A stretch of DNA of 64,000 bases, from NCBI GenBank assembly GCA_020284085.1, contig JACEVL010000496.1, positions 172,501 through 236,500 on the forward strand. The letters run 5' to 3'. The notes under the pieces were generated by a model. It did no database searches, had not been told where the DNA came from, and worked only from the letters and a program-made list of their open reading frames with translations. Below, piece after piece: positions 1 to 11,682 of this stretch; the first letter of the stretch is position 1, and each line of letters opens with the position of its first letter. Position numbers and translations under genes: made by a program. The DNA is from Aporrectodea caliginosa. Its lineage: Eukaryota; Annelida; Clitellata; Crassiclitellata; Lumbricidae.

Positions 1-1590
1 GTTAACATGCTGGTTGGTCTACGTAATTGGTTGAAGGAAGACATTTGAACTGAAAAACAAAGGCTTAAACAAGACTACTAATATGAACAAATAACTACTA
101 AGTTGCTACTAGCTAGCAACAGACATTAATAATACCAATAACAGATACACAATGAATACTGTTAAGCTTAATTTGTCTTTGTCACTACTTATTAGGGAAT
201 ACATTTAATCACAATTTACTATTAATTAATCGTTAATTCTTAAATAGTTAACGTTTCCAAAAGTTAATCGTTAACAGCCCTATATCTAAGTCGTGTTTCA
301 GATCATTTCGCCGTTATCGGCCTTGGCAGATGTAAGGTGTTATCTTATGACTGAATACATGCGAAAAACAGTTCGATTTCGACAAAAATAAATTAAAAAA
401 AACTGCACTTCAATCTATACATGTATCAATCGCGTTAATATATATAGCTTATATCGATATGAATTCATACAAGTGAGTTTTATCAATCACTCAAGCCTTT
501 GTTCTTTAGCCATAGCTGGGCTGGGAGCGATCCCGGGTAAGCTTTTCTAAGGATGCTATATTATCCACCGAATGAATGATTGAATGAATGAATCATGTCC
601 CCAAGAGAGGTTTACGTCCTGGTTGCGATAAGATGTTTCTAAACACTAGAAACTAATCGATTAGATTGACCACACACCAACTAAGATAAAGTTGACGTCA
701 ATCATCGTAGCGGACACAAGATGTTCTCATACACAGAACAGTATACTTAGAAGTGAAATAAGTCTCCAATTATACACCTCTAAACGGCCTCCGTTCTAAG
801 TTCTACAACCATTAATCACCTTTCGAAACTTTTATCTCTAGAGTCCTGTAACGGAATGTTTATTAATTAATATAAATTGGCACCCTGTCCAACATTTTAG
901 CAAGTTAAACTTGATGCCATAACTCTAACTGTGAACTACTACTTGAAACTTTGTCAAGCTATAGTTGGTTTTCTAAGTGTAGAATTGTTCAAAGTGGGAG
1001 TACAAGCAAAAAAACATATTTAGAATCAGGAAGCAAAGATGATGATAACCTGATATACTAACATGCTGAGAAATAGAAAAATCGACTTTTGCTGCTCAGT
1101 ATATTGAATTCCGCGAGTTTTGTAATTTCTTTTTCTGACAGTTACCAAATACCCATCTTCAAATTTTCTGAAAGTTCACATACCAAATTTCTTCTAGAAT
1201 GTAGGCCTATCTTAATTTCATCATTGAATAGCCCATCATCATCAGTCATCCAAGCTTTGATTTGGCACTGTAACCACTAACTTACTAAGAATCAATTTAA
1301 TTGTAGCAAATTGTTGTCTGTGACAACTTGGTTATTTAAATTATAAACGAATATTGAATTGAATATTGAATTTAATCGCTTAGAGATTCCGCAACTGTAG
1401 TTCACGAGTGATGTCATGCATAGCCTATATTCAAACATAAATACACATCTAAACACATACCTAAATACATGTCTAAGTCTTATTTAAGTTCATTCATACA
1501 TGTATACGTACATGCATATGTGCGTACATAGCCTACATATAATTTTATACAAAATGCATGCATAAATCTTTATACGCACGTAACTAAATA
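1..1590. other. Intron sequence of the Kv4 gene, no exon seen
   Basis: AT-rich DNA with no coding exon I can support. It lies upstream of the first recognised Kv4 exon, so it is probably intron. The only structure is a decayed LINE 3' tail near 505-600. Confidence 0.5.
505..600 (+). mobile_element. LINE 3' tail remnant with GAAT repeat
   Basis: The pattern 'GGGCTGGGAGCG ... CTAAGGATGCTAT ... GAATGAATG' matches the better preserved tail at 11490-11575, which reads GGGCTAGGAGCG, then GTGCCATATG, then GAATGAATG. This is the 3' terminus of the LINE family found repeatedly in the window, ending in a simple repeat instead of poly(A). Confidence 0.5.
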
Positions 1591-1607
1591 CATACATACT
1601 CTCATAC

Positions 1608-1624
1608 ATGCATGCATACATACG

Positions 1625-1655
<31 letters not shown>

Positions 1656-1750
1656 CATACATACATACATACATACATACATACATACATACATACATAC
1701 ATACATACATACATACATACATACATACATACATACATACATACATACAT

Positions 1751-1782
<32 letters not shown>

Positions 1783-1805
1783 CTAAACAGACAGACAGAC
1801 ATAAA
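1608..1805. repeat. (CATA)n followed by (GACA)n microsatellite
   Basis: About 145 bp of nearly pure CATA repeats run into GACA repeats. Long open frames across it on both strands are artefacts of the repeat. Confidence 0.95.
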
Positions 1806-1879
1806 TAGAACATCTGTTAGACTAATGGATAGCACAACACACATAAACATACGTTCGTCCATGCATACGAAGCAGCCAA

Positions 1880-1940
1880 CATACGCAGACATACGCAGAC
1901 ATACGCAGACATACGCAGACATACGCAGACATACGCAGGA
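1880..1940. repeat. Short tandem repeat of ACATACGCAG
   Basis: Six copies of a 10-bp unit in direct tandem. Confidence 0.9.
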
Positions 1941-2077
1941 CTTATCGTCGAGCTGACAACAACAGCGTCCACAATGACTGAGCACAAGGCGTTTAACCAC
2001 GTGTAAATCAGAAGTCTTCATGCATATATAGATGAAGACAAGGGTATATAGATGAAGACAAAGGTATATAGACATAT

Positions 2078-2083
<6 letters not shown>

Positions 2084-2162
<79 letters not shown>

Positions 2163-2580
2163 CAGACAGACAGACAGACAGATAGATAGATAGAGATACA
2201 GAGAGAGAGACAGAGACAGATAGACAGATAGACAGATAGACAGATAGAGAGAGATCCAGAAAGAGAGAGAGACAGATTGCTATACAAACAGACAGACAGA
2301 CAAACAGAAAAACAAAAACAGGCAGAGAGAGACCGAGGCAGAGACAAACAGACGGAGAAAGACAGAAACAGACAGTGATAGACAGACAGAGACACACAGA
2401 TACAGACAGAGACAGAGAGACAGAGACAGAGAGTGGTCCATCTATCCATCCATCCATCCATCCATCCATCCACCCCTCCCTCCTACCCTCTCTCCCTCCA
2501 TCTATCCACCAATCCATCCAACCATATCATCCATCCATTCCTCCATCCACTCATCCAACCATCCATCCAACCATCCTCCA
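2084..2580. repeat. Compound microsatellite (AT)n-(GA)n-(GACA)n-(CCAT)n
   Basis: Four simple-repeat blocks abut: AT from 2084, GA to about 2158, irregular GACA/GATA to about 2430, then CCAT/CATC to about 2580. No gene content. Confidence 0.9.
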
Positions 2581-3011
2581 TCCACAATTCGTCCTATCAA
2601 CAGAATCATCAACCCACATTGCTTCCCAGTCTTTCCATCAAACACTGACTCCTTCGACAACTCCAGCAAATATGTCTTACAAACCGAGTCCACCGTCTCT
2701 CTCTTTTCCTCTCCGGTTTCCATTGATGTTTATTCCCGCTTCCATCCGTCCATCCCTCTTCCTCATCCGCTAGTTTCTCCGTCCGTCCATCCATCCATCA
2801 TTTTCCCAATTTAATTTTCCATTGGTGATTGATCGACTGAAATTGATTGATCACAAATTAGATGGACTATTGGAAGAAATCGAACCACAGACTCACTCCA
2901 TTCACATCATCATCAGCTGACTATTCATTCAGACCCTCAATCATTCCATCCCTCCATCCTTTTCTTCCTCTGACTTCCCTTCCTTCTTCCCTCCCTCACC
3001 TACTTTCCATT

Positions 3012-3200
3012 CAGTGGCGGATACACCAGGGCAAGCCAGGGCAAATGCCCTGGTAAAAAGCCTTTGCCCTGGTCGTTGCCCTGCCAGAATTTTTGTCCTG
3101 CCAAGAATTTATTTGAGGCACAAATAGTCACATGCACTGGTTACTTGTATGACTGCCCTGGCTATGCACTGGATACAAAAAATGTCTGGCGCCGCCTCTG
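3012..3200. mobile_element. hAT-type MITE with 8-bp target duplication
   Basis: The 189-bp element starts CAGTGGCGGAT and ends CGCCGCCTCTG, giving imperfect terminal inverted repeats beginning CAG. It is flanked by a perfect 8-bp direct repeat TTTCCATT (3004-3011 and 3201-3208). An 8-bp duplication plus CAG-type ends is characteristic of the hAT superfamily. The interior is built around palindromic CCAGGGCAAGCCAGGGC/GCCCTGG motifs and has no coding capacity. Confidence 0.85.
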
Positions 3201-3660
<460 letters not shown>

Positions 3661-3841
3661 GATTACCAAACCTAACTGCATGTAAAAGGAGAAGCGTTTG
3701 GTCTGCTCCTATTGAATGAATAAACGAACATCCAATACAGTGATAATGATGATGATGACAATGATGATGATGACAATGATGATTAAAATGATGATGATGA
3801 CAACGACGAAGGCTGCAACTATGTATGGTATTGGGTTGCAG

Positions 3842-4030
3842 AAGCTGCGCTTGGCTCGCATTCGGATGACGAAGAACACATCTCGCAGCGCCTTCATCAA
3901 CAACAAGAAGAAGGTGGAACAGAGGCTAATGATGCTACAGAACGGACTGCAACTCGAATCGGATCTCCATGGTGATGATCTCTTCCAACTTCAGCACCAC
4001 CACCTGCTCACCTGCCTCGAAAAGACTACA
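3842..4030 (+). CDS. Kv4/Shal potassium channel, C-terminal exon A
   Basis: This 63-codon internal exon is bounded by a TTGCAG acceptor and a GTAAGA donor, both phase 0. It encodes part of the cytoplasmic C-terminus of a Shal-type (Kv4, KCND) A-type potassium channel. The start KLRLARIR matches the KARLARIR segment that follows S6 in Kv4 proteins, and the end QHHHLLTCLEKTT matches the near-invariant QHHHLLHCLEKTT block. In mammalian Kv4.2 that dileucine block directs dendritic targeting. The middle (NTSRSAFINNKKK, then LLHGDDLFQ-like acidic residues) is divergent but the right length. Exon borders match those I know from vertebrate KCND2 on both sides. The T1 domain, S1-S6 and pore are not in the window and must lie to the left. 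Next exon: 18416. Confidence 0.92.
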
Positions 4031-4104
4031 GTAAGAGCTTTCAAAGAAATCACTAAGTGGAATGAAGGAAGGAAGGAGGGAGAGAAGAAATAAAGGAAAA
4101 AAAA

Positions 4105-4330
4105 TCAATCAATCAATCAATCAATTTCGTTTATTCTCAACATCAGGCTGACAGGTCGCAACTGTTAACAAGTAACATGTAGGAAAAATTCTATCAGCTC
4201 TGACAGTTAGTTACTAAAGGAGAATTAGGCTAGTGGCAATGTAAGTTATATAGGGCAACGAATGAGGTAACCAATAAGGTATAGACTAGAGATAATGTGT
4301 TTACATGTAGTAGATGTTTTTAAATAATAC
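4105..4330 (-). mobile_element. LINE 3' untranslated end with (AATC)n tail
   Basis: AATC repeats are followed by TTTCGTTTATTCT and CTGACAGGTCGCAACT. The same sequence occurs in opposite orientation at 24180-24345, ending AAACGAAATTTCTTGATT. A related piece with a GAT tail lies at 22250-22345 next to a minus-strand reverse transcriptase fragment. I infer the 3' terminus of a LINE that ends in a microsatellite. Confidence 0.6.
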
Positions 4331-4594
4331 ACGAGATATGAAATTGCGATCGTCCTTGGTTGGGAGGAGGAAAGCGTGTGGCCTCAAAGGAAGGAAAGAA
4401 GAAATAAAGGAAAGAAGAAAGGAAGGAAAGAAGAAAGGAAAGAAAGAAGAAAGGAAAAAAAAAATGAAATATGGCACTGTTTTGCTATGTCGCTCTTTCA
4501 AATCGGAAATATTTCTGTCGAAGGAAAGAAGCTCTCCGATTTGTCGCTCTTTTGTTGTGTCGCTCTTTCGATACTAACCCGCTGAAGGTCTCTA

Positions 4595-4685
4595 CTCAGT
4601 AACTGTCTTAAGCGAGATTCGAACCCGTACGTTCCGCGTTACAAGTCGCGCGCTCTAACCACTCGGCCACCGTGCCTCACATGCA
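4595..4685 (-). mobile_element. tRNA-derived SINE head
   Basis: On the minus strand this reads GGCACGGTGGCCGAGTGGTT, an A-box like that of tRNA-Leu/Ser. About 50 nt later comes GGGTTCGAATC, a B-box. The end does not pair with the GGCACGG start, so there is no acceptor stem and it is not a functional tRNA gene. Confidence 0.65.
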
Positions 4686-4979
4686 AGATGTATGTTCTTC
4701 TTATTCGGAACTGGGCGATTTATTTAGCGCCAGACCGAGGTGTCTTTTCCGAAATGCGGAACCGGTGAATATGCATGACAATAGGGAACTGGTTACGTAA
4801 GAAATTGTTCACGATACAGTTGGACAAAGACTGGGTGCGGAGCGTGGAAAAGATGAGGCGATTATACCGAAGAAATTACTGGCGAAGAATATTGGAGGAT
4901 TTGACGAATGTCTGGGACGATGCAGAGGCGCCGAGTAAATGGATTGGACGTCGGTGATGTTATGACGTCTGGGCGAGGT

Positions 4980-5660
4980 AAAGAATGGGAGAGAGGATGG
5001 AAGGGTGGTGAAGCCAGGAAAGGGGAAATGGAAAGGAAAAAGGAAGGACGGAAGAAAGGAATCATTAAGGAAGGAATGGAGAGAAAATGGATAAAAGAAA
5101 AGAAAGGAAGGATGGAATGGACAATGAAGGAAGAACTGAAGGGCAACAAGGATAGAGGAAAGATTGGAGGTATGGAAGTAGGAATGAAGGAAGGAATAGA
5201 GGGGAAATGGGTGGAAGACATGAAGGAAGGAAGGAAGAAGGAAGTCAGGATTTTAGGGGAAGAAAGATGGAAGAAAAAGAATGAAGGAAAGAAGAATAAA
5301 GGAAGGGAGGGAGGGAAATGATGCAAGAAGAAAAGGAAGGAGAACAGAACGAAGAGTGAGTGAAAGGAAGGAAATAACTTACAAGAATAAAGGAAAAGTT
5401 CAAAGGAAGAGAAGGAGATACGAAATAAAGGAAGGAATAACGAAGGAAGGAATGGAGGGAAAGAAGGATAGAAAGAAAGGAAGGATGGGAGGAAAATAGC
5501 GATAGAAGGCAAAATGACCTAAGGAAACGGAAATTGAAGGATCATCAAACGAAAAAATGATGGAAAGAAGGAAATATGGGAAACATAAACGAAGGCAGGA
5601 TTGATGTTGAAAAAGGAAAGAAGAAAGGAATGAAAAAGGAAGGAATGAAGGCAGAAAAGT
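4980..5660. repeat. Polypurine tract (GGAA/GAAG-rich)
   Basis: About 680 bp in which the plus strand is overwhelmingly A and G, with irregular GGAAGGAA and AAAGGAAG. Such mirror-like purine tracts can adopt triplex structures. The long Lys/Glu/Arg frames here are compositional. Confidence 0.9.
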
Positions 5661-6119
5661 TGACAGAAAGACAGATAGACATTCATATAGGCAGACAGTC
5701 TAACTATCTAGACAGACAGACAGGCAGGCAGACACGGTAGGAAGAGGAAGAAGAATGTCTCTCCTTCTGTCTCTGTCTCTGCCTCTACCTCTGTCACTGT
5801 GTCTGCCTGTCTGTCTCTCTTTGTGTCTGTCTCTCTGCCTGCCTGTGTGTCTGCCTCTCTCTGCCAAGCCGTTTATCGTCTACTATATTGAGGCATCGTC
5901 GTCTATTGGCGTTCTAAATCCTCGTGCCTCGGAAGGCGCTCGTGCTCCGAATGGTAAGATTTCTGTCGACGGCAGAGACGCCTCAGCCGCCAAGGAGAAT
6001 GAAAAACTGACGAAGTCGGTAACAATTGATCATCATTAGCCTCTGGCTCAGCTTCAACCGAATTCAAAGTACGCAATGCAGAACTGTCTGCCACTTTGAT
6101 GCATCTCCTCGTCTATTTG

Positions 6120-6460
<341 letters not shown>

Positions 6461-6766
6461 GTAGTAGTACTACTATAGTACAGAACTACTACCACTATTT
6501 CTACTACTTTTACTGCCACTACTCCAACAATGACATGTCGTTGAACAAAATATGTTGCCTTCAGTGTTATCAAGCACATGCCGCATGATGTTGATGCTAC
6601 TTATTGCGTTCAAATATTTATCTAGTTCCTTCCAGGTAAGTCCGAATTGCTTTGTCCTGTTTTCCTGAAATCTGTCAGCAATCAGAATCTAAAAGGCTAC
6701 AAATCAAGTAGAATCTATTTGCATCTCAACATTTGTTTATTATGCGGCGCATTTTCCTTTAAACAG

Positions 6767-6907
6767 CGCAGATGTTCCACCCGTTCTAGTCGGCCTGTTA
6801 CGGAAGAAATGTTCCATCTGGCTCGGAGTCTAGGAAATAGATTATTGTGCCACGAACCGGTTTACGGCGATAGAGAAAATCCGAACTTCTGCAGCAGATG
6901 TGGCTAA
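6767..6907 (+). other. Candidate alternative terminal exon of the Kv4 gene
   Basis: A 46-codon open frame follows a good acceptor (TTTTCCTTTAAACAG) in phase 0 and ends in TAA at 6905-6907. It could therefore be joined in frame to the Kv4 exon ending at 4030. The product is Arg/Cys-rich, starting RRCSTRSSRPVTEEM and ending NFCSRCG. It has mixed codons and no obvious repeat content. I do not recognise it in any Kv4 protein, and a chance frame behind a chance AG remains quite possible. Confidence 0.25.
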
Positions 6908-7014
6908 GAGAAATCATTGACAAATTCTCAGCCGTAATCCAGATGTTAACGAATCGATGGAAACCTATTCTAAGCTCATCGGAACTCTCTTCCCCCGCTT
7001 TCGCTCGGCCTCCT

Positions 7015-7165
7015 AACCTTGCACACTCACACATACCCACACATGCACGCGCGTACACACACCCACATTCACGCACACTCACACAGACGTAGACACACAT
7101 GTGTACACATTTACGCGCTCACAAACGCACGCCGACACACATACACGCACATCGGTACACGCAAA
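7015..7165. repeat. (CA)-rich microsatellite
   Basis: Irregular CACACA and CACGCA repeats with no coding signal. Confidence 0.85.
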
Positions 7166-7429
7166 GAGACATTACGCACACATGTTGACCTGCAATATTA
7201 TGTAGACCTAAAATCCCACTAGCTTACAAACGCATTAGCTTTGTAGTACATTATTGCCTTACTGGTATTTTATTATTATTATTGTTTGTACTGTTGTTTT
7301 TATTGTTAGTGTTTATAATAGTCATTTATTGTTTTGTTATTATCGTTTTAATAACATCATGTTACTATTAGTATACAATATTCGTTTATTGACTAATCAA
7401 GGTTGTCATAAACGCAACTTTGTTACATT

Positions 7430-7990
7430 GTCCATGCATTTGTCTGTTCCAGAATTATTGATTATTGCAATTCCCTACTTATTGGTCTTCCCAAGGTCCG
7501 TCTATCCCCTATTCAATCTGTTCTCAAGGCTGCTGCTCGATTGATTGCTCACCTTCCTAAATACTCCCATATATCATCTTTCATGGTCAACCAACTGCAT
7601 TGGCTTCCTCTCTCTGACCGCTTTCAGTTTAAAGTCCTTGCTTTAGTCCTCTAATCCAAACTGGGACTTGCTCCAAAATACCTATTCAATACCTAGGGAT
7701 CTCATTCGTCCTCCTCTTTCTGCATCTTCTCATCGGCCTCTCCGATCTCTGGACGAGCTAGGACCACGATTGCTCAAACTCGATCCTTTGCCATCATTGG
7801 GCCCTCTTTGTGGAATGCCATTCCCTTCACTTTGCGTGAGACTTTCCTTTCTGGATCATTGTCTTCATCTCTCTCTCTCTCCTCCCTAAAACCTATTTCT
7901 TCTCTCGGGGTTCTCGCACTGGGAGCGCTACTGAATGGCCTTGGCTCTGAGCGGCGCTGTATAAATTACTAATTACATACATACATACAT
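7430..7990 (+). mobile_element. LINE ORF2 3' end (C-terminal part), decayed
   Basis: Conceptual translation gives the classic non-LTR retrotransposon C-terminus: RIIDYCNSLLIGLPKVRLS, then QSVLKAAARLIAHLPKY, LHWLPLSDRFQFKVLAL and GLAPKYL, with stops and frameshifts. The 3' end reads GCGGCGCTGTATAAATTACTAATTA followed by CATA repeats. That 'GCGCTATATAAAT' terminus plus a simple repeat recurs all over the window. The layout fits a CR1, Rex1 or L2-like clade; I cannot fix which. It is inactive. Confidence 0.85.
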
Positions 7991-8520
7991 ACATACATAC
8001 ATTGTGAGTTTGTAAACAGAGAGCGTATAGATATAGCTATGTCTATGCATGTACTACGACATATACATATGCATCTTATATAAATATATATTTATATGTA
8101 TTCAATGCATATATATATCATGTATACACGTCTTGATATCTGTGTAAACGATAAAACATAATATTATGTATCTGTATACATTTCATTATAATTTTGTGTC
8201 TATCTGTGTAGCCTACTAAGGCTGCCTACATGCAGGCGCGTAACTAGCATTACGCAATTACGCAACTGCGTAAAGATTTTAGCAGCTCTCAAATTTTTTT
8301 AACCCTTTAGATTACTTTTTGACATTCTAGATTACTATTCGTTGAATATCTAATGTGCAGACTTTATTACTGTACAGTCAGTAAAACATTTCCCTTCGCC
8401 GACATAGTGAAGACTGCAAATTTCGTGGCACTTCTGAAATTTCGATCACAGACCGGCACTATAGATTAAATCATCGTAAGCTAATGTCATCTGGTCCACG
8501 CAAAACGCAGTACATAAGTC

Positions 8521-9022
8521 GGTAAAGTCGTAGTTTACGTTGCTAAATTATTCTAATGTCTTCAATGCCGTACTTGACGTTGGTAAGTAAGAAGTCTACC
8601 TATGTGCATGTTAGCTATCATCAATCCACCTTCCATTTTATTAAGAAATTTTTTCATCAATCCAACTTCTATTTAATTTGAAAAAATTACTTTTATCAAT
8701 CCAACTTCTATTTCATGAAAGAAATATTTTTCATCAATGGAACTTTTATTTAAGCAAAGATATATTCTCATGGATCCAGCTTCTAATTACGGAAACAATT
8801 ATTTTCATCAATCCAGTTTCTATTGAATCCAAAACTTAATTTCATCCATCCAGCTTCTATTTACGAGAAAAATTATTTAGATCGATCCAACTTCAATTTT
8901 GAACACAGGAACGTTTTCATCAATCCCACTTCCATTTAGGGAAACAATTTCTTTCATCAATCCAGCTTCCATTTTACAGTGACAACATCAAATAATTTAG
9001 CAACGTAAACTACGACTTTACC
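8521..9022. mobile_element. TIR element with internal 38-bp satellite repeats
   Basis: Terminal inverted repeats of about 32 bp start GGTAAAGTCGTAGTTTACG, and a perfect 8-bp duplication CATAAGTC flanks them (8513-8520 and 9023-9030). Between the ends are about ten tandem units of 37-40 bp, each with ATCAATCCARCTTCTATTT. Relatives occur at 25565-25925 (both ends present), 28485-28655 and 63285-63400 (internal units only). There is no coding capacity, so it must be mobilised in trans. Confidence 0.85.
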
Positions 9023-9329
9023 CATAAGTCCGTTGATTCAAAATCAGCTGATCCACCTGTGTGGCCTGTGAGTTCGAGACATTATTGTGGCAGAATGTCG
9101 TGCGGCTAGATTATACACTTTATTGTTTGATGCGAGCACAGAACAGATATCGGTCAGCTTATACGATAATGTTGATAGCGTGAACAACCCGGTTCTCAGC
9201 ATGTGGCAAAAGAACAATTTATAGGGCCTAACTGTCATCCCAAGTTTTCCCAACGCTTGACACCACTGGTGAAACTATTGCGACACTCGCAAAGCAGCAG
9301 CTTTATGAAGTTGGTTTCTGTATATGTTA

Positions 9330-9560
9330 AGGTATCTTGTCTCCCGCGGTCGCGGACTTCTATTCTGCAGCGCCGTGCTTTTTCTGTTGCTGGCCTGCAA
9401 TCTGGAATGGGCTTCCTTTGGCACTACGCCTAATGCCGAGAGCCATTCAGATCAAGTTCTATTCTAACTTCAAGACTGTTCGGACTTCGGAGTTGGGTCG
9501 GGTACGCTCCTAAGTAGATAATCTTGAAAGGGCGCTATGTAAATCTCTGTAATGAATGAA
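9330..9560 (+). mobile_element. LINE 3' fragment
   Basis: Translation gives LPRSRTSILQRRAFSVAGLQ, equivalent to the VPRxRT...RAFxxxxPxLWNxLP segment at the C-terminus of LINE ORF2. The usual tail GGGCGCTATGTAAATCTCTG and GAAT repeats follow. It is embedded in the hAT-type element at 8233-9960. Confidence 0.7.
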
Positions 9561-10314
9561 TTAATCATAATTTGCCAAAGCGCTGATGTAAAATGTTATT
9601 ACTTTTAACCAAAAGATTGTCTCCAAAATGGACCATTACAAACCAACAAATAAATTTATTTTCTTATGCTTTAGTTAATTGCTTGTCTGTTTCTAGTCTA
9701 CGTTGGTTGCTGGGACTTTGCAGCTCAACCCATTTTAAAAATCACATTATGAAATTATAATTATAATTTTCCAAAGAACTTAGGGCCTATGTAAAATGTT
9801 ATTACTTTGAATCAAAAGTTGGTCTCCAAATGCACCATTACAAACCCCTAAATGAAAATTTTTCTTACCCTGGGGAGAGGGCACAGCCCCTCTCCCCAGA
9901 CCCCTCCCTCAGAGTTCTTCAAAACTGCGTAATTTTATGGAAGACCTGGTTACGCCACTGCCTACATGGCAATATATATACACATTCCCATCTATTTGAA
10001 TCTTACTATCTGTATAATATATAATCTATGTTTATTTGTGGATGTTTATGACTTATAAACATTCTAGCCATCGTCTCGTTTTATTGGACAAAAATGTCGT
10101 GAAAGTGTTGTAAGTGACAAATACACAGTGACAGAAAAATCGCAGCTGACAGTTGACACACATAAACCTCGATCATGTCCGAAGTTTTCATTCCCCTCGG
10201 CTACACGTAAGTTAAGTTCATCTCCAGGTGTGACCGATCGGGGCCATTTATATCTGACGATTGACAGGTTGTTTGTCGAGATATCTCATAAATATTGGCG
10301 ATAGTTTGTAATGG

Positions 10315-10895
10315 ATGGATGACCCTCTTAGAGTAAACTCTAGGAGTTTCGGTAAAGATAAACTCTAGGAGTTTAGGTAAAGGAAAACTTTAGAAGTTTA
10401 GGTAAAGATAATTTCCAGGAGTTTAGGTTAAGGTAAACTCTAGGACTTTCGGTAAAAGGCAAACTCTAGGAGTTTAGGTAAAGGTAAACTCTAGAAGTTT
10501 AGGTGAAATCAAACTCTAAAAGTTTAGGTAAAATCAAACTCTAAACGTTTTGGTAAAATCAAACCCTATAGGAGTTTAGGTAGCCTAAAGGTAAACTCTA
10601 GGAGTTTAGGTAGAGTCCAACTCTAAACGTTTAGGTAAAATGAAACTCTAGGAGTTTAGATAAAGGTAAACTATAGAAGTTCAGGTAAAAAATAAACTCT
10701 AGGAGTTTGGCTAAAGGTGAACTCTATAGAGTTTAGGTAAAAGTAAACTCAAGGAGTTTAGGTAAAACTAAAGTCTATCAGTTTAGGTAAAACTAAACTC
10801 TAGACGTTTAGGTAAAGATAAACTCTAGGAGTCTAGGTGAAGGAATACTTTAGGGGTTTAGATAAAGGTAACTCTAGGAGTTTAGGTAATGTAAT
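10315..10895. repeat. Minisatellite with self-complementary unit
   Basis: About 20 degenerate copies of a 28-32-bp unit, consensus AACTCTAGGAGTTTAGGTAA plus AGGTA. Each unit contains the inverted repeat AAACTC-TAG-GAGTTT, so every copy can form a small hairpin. Confidence 0.9.
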
Positions 10896-11009
10896 TAGTC
10901 GTTCAACGACGAATCTTGCTGGCTATACCGACGAATGATCATCATATACACTACCCTGGTGGCGTGCAGGATTTGGATGGATATCTCGAACGAGAAAGCA
11001 AATATGTGA

Positions 11010-11580
11010 AGAATACTCTTAGCTTATGCTAAGTGGCACCTTGCCATACGCCGATGTTCCCGCGTCTCTGAAGGATGTAAAGGCGCCAAATAAGTGCGTC
11101 TGGCGCTGTCTTCTTGGCTATATGCCCCGTCCTACCTGTGTGACCTCTGTTGTCTTATTGCTTCTATCCTTGTGGCCTATTATAACTCTCCGTTCTTGGG
11201 CCAGAGGCGAACTTTTGGTCCCACGAACTCTTTCCTCTGTTAGTAGTAGTTTCAGTTTAACGACACTGTGTGATAACAAGGATCATTTGCGTCGCCCTCC
11301 TCCTTTATCCAGGCTTGGGACTGGCACTGCCAGAAAGCGAGCAGTGGCGGAGTTCTTTCTTCTGTTAGACAGTGCCCGGCCTTTTCGATAGTGGGCCCAC
11401 CATTTGGAGTGGGCTTCCGCTGGAGCTGCACTTGATGCCTCGGAACAATATGCCCAAGTTCTCGAAGCTGCTCAAATCTCTATTTTTAGCCGTGGATGGG
11501 CTAGGAGCGCCTCTGAGTAGGTCTCTTGAAGGGGTGCCATATGAATTCTCGGAATGAATGAATGAACGAGAGTATCGAGT
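11010..11580 (+). mobile_element. LINE 3' fragment with an inserted 110-bp repeat
   Basis: The right half encodes a decayed LINE C-terminus (FDSGPTIWSGLPLELHLMP) and ends GGGCTAGGAGCGCCTCTGAG, then GGGGTGCCATATG and GAATGAATG. A 110-bp segment (about 11238-11350, TTTCAGTTTAACGACACTGT to CAGTGGCGGAG) also occurs alone at 24905-25020, so it is an independent repeat lying inside or next to the LINE. Confidence 0.65.
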
Positions 11581-11682
11581 CGTGCATACATACGTAGGCC
11601 TACATATGTGGCAACTGTTAGATTTGTAAATTGTCATGGAGCAAGATTTATATACTAAGTCATAGATCTCTATATATATATA

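Larger units (their letters stand above)
8233..9960. mobile_element. hAT-type non-autonomous element, 1.73 kb, with nested insertions
   Basis: The left end CAGGCGCGTAACTAG and right end CTGGTTACGCCACTG are imperfect inverted repeats beginning CAG. A perfect 8-bp duplication CCTACATG flanks the element (8225-8232 and 9961-9968). No hAT transposase is visible. The interior holds a second complete element (8521-9022) and a LINE 3' fragment (about 9330-9560), so it is an old composite. Confidence 0.75.

Noticed and set aside
1602..2517. Long open frames on both strands with Tyr/Thr/His or Ser/Leu/Cys-Val repeats
   Set aside because: They are translations of CATA, GACA and GA microsatellites, open in several frames on both strands.
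4595..4685. Genuine tRNA gene
   Set aside because: A- and B-box motifs are present, but the 3' end does not pair with the 5' end to form an acceptor stem; fits a SINE head. The same reasoning applies at 61860-61930 and 62030-62100.
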